A stretch of 64,000 bases of DNA from Apiosordaria backusii (Eukaryota; Ascomycota; Sordariomycetes; Sordariales; Lasiosphaeriaceae), in NCBI GenBank assembly GCA_030549205.1, contig JAUKTV010000007.1, forward strand, positions 124,001 to 188,000, in the 5' to 3' direction. Every line of letters begins with the position of its first letter. Position 1 is the stretch's first letter. This document shows, piece by piece, positions 58,223 through 64,000 of this stretch. The position numbers were made by a program, and so were the translations under genes. Below the pieces are notes generated by a model. That model worked only from the letters and a program-made list of their open reading frames with translations. It had not been told where the DNA came from and made no database searches.

Positions 58223-58998
58223 AGAAGATGATGGTGAAAGGAAAAGACCGAGGAGGATTTAAAATGGATTTCTTTTGTCTTTCTGGTGGAGGACTGATGT
58301 TGGGTTTGGATGTAGTGGTATCATCATCGCTGGACAGGGTCCTTCAAAAGCACAGAAAAATCACGGATGGCGTTGTCTTCTTTTCTTTTGTCTTTGGCTG
58401 TCGAGCGCCAGGAAAGGGAGAGATTCTTTTAAACAAGGGAAGGAAGATTTGGTTGTGTGGCTAGTGTTTAGTACCGCCTTTTTTTACTGTCGGATGTGTA
58501 TTGTTGACATGTAATCGAGCGAATCGTTTTCTTCTGTTTGTCATGTAGGATATGTTTGTTATTTGTGTGGATGGGCAAAAAGATGATGTTGGGCCAGATT
58601 GATAAGATAGTGAGTTTGTCTTGTGGTGGTAATGATGATTGTCATCTGCTTTGTTGCTCATGGACTCAGTCAAAGGACGTTATTTTGTCAAGAACAAGAC
58701 GTCCCCAAGACATAGTGACAACAAGATGTATGTGTCAGGGGCTATAAGAGTGGGAAACCTTTCGGTCGATGCCATGCCGGAACCCACCCACTCTACCTAA
58801 GAAGGAGGCCTTTCGGAAGTCATCTAGACGTGGAGAAGGAAGCCATCTCGTGCTCGACAACCATCGCCGACTCCAGGCTACCAGAAGGGCCCAACCCTAG
58901 CACGCCTCGAATGACCTTGTCAAGCTAGACTCCATCCGGCAAGTAATCATGGACGCGCTCGCACTCGTCAGGACTGTGACAGCAAGAGGGCTCCCGCC
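58223..58998. other. Intergenic
   Basis: GH72 3' flank (T-rich) and undefined sequence. No gene supported. Confidence 0.5.
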
Positions 58999-59625
58999 GT
59001 GAGCTTTCAAGAGGCACTCGACAGAAGTCTGGCAGAGAAAGAGTGCGCCACCAGGCACGATGAGTTTAGGCGACCACACCAGAGGAATATGTTGGGCACA
59101 AAAGACGAGGACTGGAGAGCCAGGAGAAAGGCCCGAGACAAGCAAGCAGATTATTCCAACGACAGCGGCTTTGCGCCTCAATCAGGGTTGGCGCAGAGGG
59201 TAAGAATGATGGCAGAAGATGTCATGGTGAGCGTGTAATGTGTCTGAGTATGGCGAGATTGAGAATTCTGGTTAACAGTCAGATTTTCTAGGAGATGACG
59301 GTCAAGAAGAGGCATCCAGTTCGGAAAGCGACTCTCATGTTGAGAGACAAAACTGTGAAGCTGGGAAGCCGGAAGGCGACGGGGCACATAGACAGCCTGT
59401 GTGCAGTTCCCTGGGTCTACCGTGTGACTACATTAATGGTGGCCTCAGTCGGTATATCAAACTCCCGACTCTAAGGAAAATGAGATCGAAGACGAACTTG
59501 TCAGAACAAAAGGCGACTCGTTGGTTTTATATGAGATTCGACCCGGCAAGGGGAAGGCAGACGATGAGTGGTCTGAGGATCGCGGGGCCAGTGTGAGTGA
59601 TAATTCTGATAAGTCTGAGGTGTGA
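58999..59625 (+). CDS. Small acidic protein, 5' end unresolved
   Basis: Three exons join in phase: open frame to 59226, then 59279-59398, then 59449-59625 (introns 52 and 50 nt, GT-AG, the first with TTAAC before the acceptor). Product: a charged helical N-terminal part (FQEALDRSLAEKE; DEDWRARRKARDKQ) and an acidic, Ser/Glu/Asp-rich remainder ending SDNSDKSEV. No ATG occurs at the left end; the frame is open back to 58915, so a further upstream exon is likely. It directly precedes the HET relic and could be a remnant of the same locus. No domain recognised. The model relies on splice signals and coding-like composition only. Confidence 0.35.
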
Positions 59626-59635
59626 TGCTTAGCTT

Positions 59636-61042
59636 GTGGGCGTGGTTGTTTTGATGACAAAGATGACTGGGAACGGGAGTCTAGCCAGATGGCTAGCATT
59701 TATCAGAATGCCTTCCTCACGTTGGCGGCAACACGCTCGGCTGATGGTGATGGGGGCTGTTTCGCACATTTCGACGAGATTCCATACATCTGGTCCGGCA
59801 ATTCGACCGAAGTGATTAGAAACGACAGGTTGTGGGCTCCAATCAAGATCGAGGTTGGCGGCTTCCACCGCTGGTTCGTGCTCACTCCGCCAGACGACAT
59901 CCGTGATATCCCTTTACGCAACAACTCCATACCTGACGAGGTGATCAAAACGGGATACCCTCTGCTGACAAGGGCATGGCATTTCAGGCGCGATTATTGA
60001 GCCCTCGTTTACTTCATTTCGGAAACACTCAACTGGCATGGGTGTGTCGATGCAGTCTCTGGATCGATGATTTCATCTTCGAAAACTTGGAACAGCCTAG
60101 ACGAGCGGCAAGATGGCCTTGCAGAGTACGTCAGCCCGGCCGAGAACATATCTCCGGAGTACCAGATAGACGGAGAGCAAAGTGATGCAAATGACGTACT
60201 CCAGAGAAGCGTATTCGCAAAAGCAGAAAAGACTACCGCTCCAGGTTATGAAAACATACAATATCCGATCCAGCAAACGCGTGGGAAGTTTGATCTGTTT
60301 ATTACAAAATCGTATTTACCCTCAGCTCAGCTTTACACCCTCTTGACTGATATAGGAGTCGTGGTGCCTGAAAGCTTTATTAGCACTGCCGCTAGTGCCC
60401 ACCAGACGGTCTACTTCGAGGCCGGCGTCATACCGGGCTCCCAGCTTCAGCTGGGCATCCGTCGAAAGACCCATCTCCTTCCGTGGTTCTTTAGACTATC
60501 CACGCTCATTCGACCGTTCAGACCTTCTCGGCATGATGTCGTGTGAATTATTGGAATGCTCTTCAGTTGCTGAAGGAGTGGACCCGTATGGTAAAGTAAC
60601 AGGCGGGTATATCAAGTTGCGCACTTGGACTACTCGGGGACGAATGTGTGAAGTGAGTGATGGATGGTTGCTAGAACATCTGCATGGTTCCCGACGGCAA
60701 AAGTTCTGGCCTGACACACTGCTGTCCATGGCGCCAATGGGAGAAGGTGACGAGGTGCGTTTAATGTTACTTGGATGCGCGAAATTAAACCACACATCTA
60801 AACGTTACATGTACTTCAAAAACTACCGTGTCGTAGTGCTTGTACTGAGATCGTCCAACCCAACGGAGAAGGCATGGGAGCGGATAGATGGGATTGATAT
60901 ACCCAGCGGATGACTTGGCGGCGTACTTTGAGCACCGCGAGGACGAAGGTGCGGACATCGGCGGGGACAGCAGTATGTTTGACGATCCGGCCTCCTGGCT
61001 CAGGGAGAAAAAGATTTTGACAGTTGTGTGGGGTAAGAATTG
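59636..61042 (+). pseudogene. HET-domain gene relic (5'-truncated, frameshifted)
   Basis: Starts within the HET domain: FDDKDDWERESSQMASIYQN, LTLAATRSADGDGGCF, then YPLLTRAWHF, after which the frame shifts by one base (near 59985) into RLLSPRLLHFGNTQLAW, the usual continuation. Further downstream, family-like pieces lie in different frames (GKVTGGYIKLRTWTTRGRM around 60590-60650; YPADDLAAYFEH at about 60898-60935), ending with a stop at 61042. The first half of the HET domain (the GYxALSYxWG region) is missing. HET proteins mediate heterokaryon incompatibility and programmed cell death in ascomycetes; this copy cannot make an intact one. Confidence 0.72.
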
Positions 61043-61511
61043 AACGGCGAGTCTGCGGTCCCCTTGCGATCTTTTTTCAATGGACGAGCCTTTCGTGACT
61101 CTGATGAAGATTGCCTTTTTAAACGACCTCGACTCCTTGCTGCATGAATGGTGGTATCTATGCTTTGTAAACGCCCAAAATATGACCAGATAATCTGCTT
61201 GGGGTTGTCAGAACACCAGGCTTTCACGGACCATTCCGCTTTGATGGTCAGACGGTACGGTTCTCACCTGCCCTTCCAACCATGCCGTTGTGCCCCGAAA
61301 CTGGATTCGCAGTATAGCCGCGGGCCTTCCTCTTCGCCACCTGCTCCGAATATCTCGGTGCTGCGCGCCCTCCTCCTAGTTGTGGCTTCCACCTCAAACA
61401 TCCCGTCCACGATCGTCCACGGTCCGCTTACCCAGGTCCTAACTTCCAAAGGGTATCATCAATATATCGCCCCCCATCTTCTCAATCCTAGCCTGCTAGT
61501 CCTTCCCAAAC
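61043..61511. other. Intergenic
   Basis: Between the HET relic and the 3' end of the small basic protein gene. No gene supported. Confidence 0.5.
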
Positions 61512-61924
61512 TCATGAAATATCCATCTCCACCTCCTCCTTCTTATCGTCATCCGCCTTCTTCTCCGTAACAACCGCATCTGTATTATCCCCAATCTTGT
61601 CAGCATTTCCCATCTATTTTTTTCTCGGCCACGCTCTTTATCGAATCACGAACCTTTCATCCCCACCTCCCCCTCCGCCTCCATCTTCCTCTTGAGCGCA
61701 TAGCCCATCTTCTTCTCCAACTTCCTCTGCTTCTTCCCGCTCAGCGGCTTTCTGGGCCCACTGGTGGGCATCAGGCCCGGGCGAGCGCCGTGGTAGATGT
61801 CGGACTTGTCGATTTTGGACAGGCGGCCGGCGGCGGAGGACTTTTGGGCTTCTTTGTGGGCCTTGGCGGCTTTGGAGGCGAGCCTGTTTTTGGAGGGCTT
61901 GTTGGGGTTTTTGACGGAGGGCAT
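61512..61924 (-). CDS. Small basic protein with acidic tail
   Basis: Exon 1 (61924-61667) encodes MPSVKNPNKPSKNRLASKAA, SKIDKSDIYHGARPGLMP, and LSGKKQRKLEKKMGYALKRK. A donor GTGGGG and acceptor AAATAG (53-nt intron, phase 0) join exon 2 (61613-61512), which encodes an acidic tail ending EEVEMDIS: 119 aa. Read without splicing, the protein stops after 92 residues (61646). The acidic exon looks coding, which favours splicing. The strongly basic N-terminal half suggests a nuclear or nucleolar protein. It resembles Alb1-type ribosome-biogenesis factors only loosely, so no symbol is given. Confidence 0.6.
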
Positions 61925-62130
61925 TTTTGCGATTGGGATAGGTATGGGGTGGTTCGGTTAGGGGGGAGGGATGGGTGATGGAGGTTTGGGAGATGGCCGT
62001 CAAGGTGCGAGCAGGGACAAATTAATTTTTGGTGGAGGCGCACAGTGGGAGCTTATCTTATCAGAGTGATGCAGGGATTGTGGGTGGTGGGGTTGGAGTG
62101 GGTTTGGCTGCTCGGTGGGGGTTAGCTGGA

Positions 62131-62139
62131 TGGGGAGCA
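62131..62139. repeat. Left target-site duplication of the MITE
   Basis: TGGGGAGCA, identical to 62371-62379 on the other side of the element. Confidence 0.85.
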
Positions 62140-62370
62140 CGTCGTGGCCAAAAAAATAGAGACTCTTGACTTAAAACAAAGGTCTTAAAAGATAGTGAAT
62201 AGGCCTTTAAAGATAGTCGAAAGGCCTCAAAAGCAATTAATAGGCATTCCAATTACATCCGAATACCTATTAAATTACCTTTAAGATGTATCGACTATCT
62301 TTTAGCGCCTCATCACTATCTTTGAAGGCCTTTGCTTTATGCAGCAGTCTCTATTCTTTTGTCCACAACG
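62140..62370. mobile_element. Non-autonomous DNA transposon (Mutator-like MITE)
   Basis: A 231-bp element built of two inverted arms of roughly 100-110 bp. The left end CGTCGTGGCC...AATAGAGACT corresponds to the right end read inward, CGTTGTGGAC...AATAGAGACT. Internal blocks such as AAAGATAGTGA and AAAGATAGTCGA occur in both arms. Perfect 9-bp direct repeats TGGGGAGCA flank it (62131-62139 and 62371-62379). Long inverted repeats with a 9-bp target duplication are typical of Mutator-like elements. No transposase is present, so it would move only with an autonomous partner. Confidence 0.85.
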
Positions 62371-62379
62371 TGGGGAGCA
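62371..62379. repeat. Right target-site duplication of the MITE
   Basis: TGGGGAGCA, identical to 62131-62139. Confidence 0.85.
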
Positions 62380-62603
62380 AGTCCTCCTGGTCCTTGAGCC
62401 ATCACAGCCAAGTTCATAGACGCATTCACTTCACTTGCAGATAGCATGTCACTCTCTGATGATATGGTGAAATTAGAACATCATTATTCGTCTGATTTAT
62501 ACTTCATCACTTTGCCTCCCTTGCCCTACACACCCCTCATATCCTAGGTACATACAAACAATCTACCCAAACCACAACCCTCCCCATTTCCCACAGACAG
62601 AAA

Positions 62604-64000
62604 CTAAATAAGAATAGAAACAGCCGTCAACCCTGGATCCAACACCATATAAGGAATGCTGCCCTTATCCATCCCCGCACTATTGTAATAAAACGTCGTC
62701 TGCAGCCCCTGCAAGTCCTCATACAGCTTCTGGCTCGCGTCCCTAACCTTTTGCTCATTGGCACCCTTCTTGTGGCGGTACACATTCCACTGACTGGCCG
62801 CATAATTCAACAAGCTCCTCTCATCATCCACCTTGAAGCTCAACAGCCACGGTAGTTGAGCAGCCAAAAGCCATTGTCTCTGCCTGTTGATCGGCAGCGA
62901 CGCCACCAGGTCCGACTCCTTGAACTGGCGGAGCTGCTCGAGAGTACTCGGAGGCTCTCTACACAGGCAGGGGGGCTTGGACACGACAAAGACTTGGTAG
63001 AAGTTCTGGAGGTAGTTGACGGCACTGTGGTAGGGGGAGGCGATGTGGATGCACATTGTCACTGCGTCGACGAGGGCATCGACCGTCTTGATCTCTGGAA
63101 AAGAGGGCATGAAGCCGGCGGTTTTGACTTCCTTGACAAAGTCTTGGATGTACTTGTCGTTCACGATGCTGTCATCGGTCGGGTGTGAGATTCTGAGCAT
63201 CGAGTTGACGTAGTTTCTCAAGACGTGCCAAAGGGCGAGCATGTTCTTGGCATAGGGATAGTTCTTGTAGCGGGTGTGGCTAAGTCCCTCTTGAGTGTTG
63301 GGGAAGCCACGGCGTTTGAGGTCGTTGGGGACATAGCTGCCTACGAAATCGTATGTGTCGTAGGCATCGCGGAGGAAGCTGTAGGCTTGGTCTGGGCTGA
63401 CTCCCACAATGTCCACCACGACCTGAGGCACAAGACTGGCGCGTGCAGCGGCGTTGAGTGAGAGGGTCTTGTACCAGTGTGGCAATAGCAATCGATAGAG
63501 CGGGTGGTCCATGGGGATGGTCCGGTTTATGGCGACAATGATGGACTCCTCGACGAGATGGGACAGGGTGAGATGGACGGCAAGTTCATGGCGCATCCAA
63601 TCTGTAACTTGCGAAGCTGTCTTGGCATATCTCCAGGGCCAGTCTTCCTTCTCACCGGCAGTAGAGTCGTATGGCGTCATACGTTTGTTGAAGATGGTGA
63701 TAGACTTCTCCACCGACCCCTTGTGATCAAGACAGATGGCAATGGGGTGCAATTTCCCATCATCGTGAAGCTGAAAGAGGGTCACAGCGCCAACTGCCCA
63801 GTTGTCATCACTTCCGGGCTGTTTATGGTGAAGCACTTGTTCTGGATTTGACACTCCGAATGCTTTGCGGAAGTAGCTTCCATCCTGCACGAAAAGGGAA
63901 GACTTGTCGACCTTGGCAAGGAAGTCTAACCATCTGTTGTATCCGCCATCCTTAGCTGCTTTACTAAACTCGGAAATCCAGGTCGGCGATGCTTTGGTTA
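62604..64000 (-). CDS. Lipoxygenase, 5' partial
   Basis: The frame is open to the right edge, so the N terminus lies outside; about 465 residues are visible. The metal-binding signature H-x4-H-x4-H-x17-H-x8-H is exact: HELAVHLTLSH, then His in PMDH, then His in LLLPH. Further conserved elements: NMLALWHVLRNYVNSML and SPYHSAVNYLQNFY, with the later His and Asn ligands. The chain ends AVSILI. The terminal Ile supplies a metal ligand in iron lipoxygenases, whereas manganese enzymes often end in Val, so iron is more likely (inference). The enzyme oxygenates polyunsaturated fatty acids to hydroperoxides, precursors of fungal oxylipins. A signal peptide cannot be judged. Confidence 0.93.
   Translation of the reverse strand, partial: TKASPTWISEFSKAAKDGGYNRWLDFLAKVDKSSLFVQDGSYFRKAFGVSNPEQVLHHKQPGSDDNWAVGAVTLFQLHDDGKLHPIAICLDHKGSVEKSITIFNKRMTPYDSTAGEKEDWPWRYAKTASQVTDWMRHELAVHLTLSHLVEESIIVAINRTIPMDHPLYRLLLPHWYKTLSLNAAARASLVPQVVVDIVGVSPDQAYSFLRDAYDTYDFVGSYVPNDLKRRGFPNTQEGLSHTRYKNYPYAKNMLALWHVLRNYVNSMLRISHPTDDSIVNDKYIQDFVKEVKTAGFMPSFPEIKTVDALVDAVTMCIHIASPYHSAVNYLQNFYQVFVVSKPPCLCREPPSTLEQLRQFKESDLVASLPINRQRQWLLAAQLPWLLSFKVDDERSLLNYAASQWNVYRHKKGANEQKVRDASQKLYEDLQGLQTTFYYNSAGMDKGSIPYMVLDPGLTAVSILI

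Larger units (their letters stand above)
61925..62603. other. Intergenic with a transposon
   Basis: Contains the inverted-repeat element at 62140-62370 and flanks of the neighbouring minus-strand genes. No gene supported. Confidence 0.65.

Noticed and set aside
1..64000. CRISPR arrays, bacterial-type operons and riboswitches
   Set aside because: This is eukaryotic DNA with spliceosomal introns; no regularly spaced direct repeats were seen apart from the snoRNA units.

Overview
The window looks like a filamentous ascomycete, most likely a sordariomycete (inference). Genes are intron-poor to moderate, with short GT-AG introns (about 50-100 nt) and CTAAC/CTGAC-type branch sites. The gene content is fungal: Arb1, INO80, a GH72 glucanosyltransferase with an X8 module, a HET-domain relic, a lipoxygenase and a T5orf172 protein. 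Many genes only become readable after splicing, so exon joins were worked out by hand from frame and phase.

Layout. 1-9 kb: an ankyrin/coiled-coil protein (cut by the left edge), a two-TM DUF6601-like protein and a seven-exon NLR-like protein (alpha/beta-hydrolase-like domain, NTPase, TPRs). 9-26 kb: dispersed copies of an unrecognised three-exon family (one intact, one C-terminally extended, one frameshifted, two head-to-head fragments), interleaved with a T5orf172 protein, a small two-exon gene, a Fe/Mn superoxide dismutase and a secreted Ser/Thr-rich repeat protein. 26-34 kb: a four-exon membrane protein, a three-exon cyanovirin-N-type secreted lectin, a Gfo/Idh/MocA oxidoreductase, a Cys-rich protein and a tRNA-like repeat element with inverted ends. 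35-48 kb is a housekeeping block: Arb1, INO80, a lipid-droplet-type hydrolase and a small secreted Pro-rich protein.

50.3-54.6 kb holds the most striking feature. It is a transcript-like array of tiny exons without a sustained reading frame, whose introns each carry a box C/D snoRNA. Nine are well formed and four are weaker. Several share a helix between boxes D' and C' and have terminal stems that covary between copies. This is the fungal equivalent of a UHG/GAS5-type snoRNA host gene. Four of its introns appear to use GC-AG borders.

56-64 kb: the GH72 enzyme, a small acidic gene of uncertain 5' end, a truncated and frameshifted HET pseudogene, a small basic protein with an acidic tail, a 231-bp non-autonomous transposon with long inverted repeats and a perfect 9-bp target duplication, and a lipoxygenase running off the right edge.

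Together the accessory parts are rich in allorecognition or immunity-like modules (NLR, HET relic, ankyrin protein, lectin) and in duplicated, decaying genes. The 35-48 kb block is conserved core.
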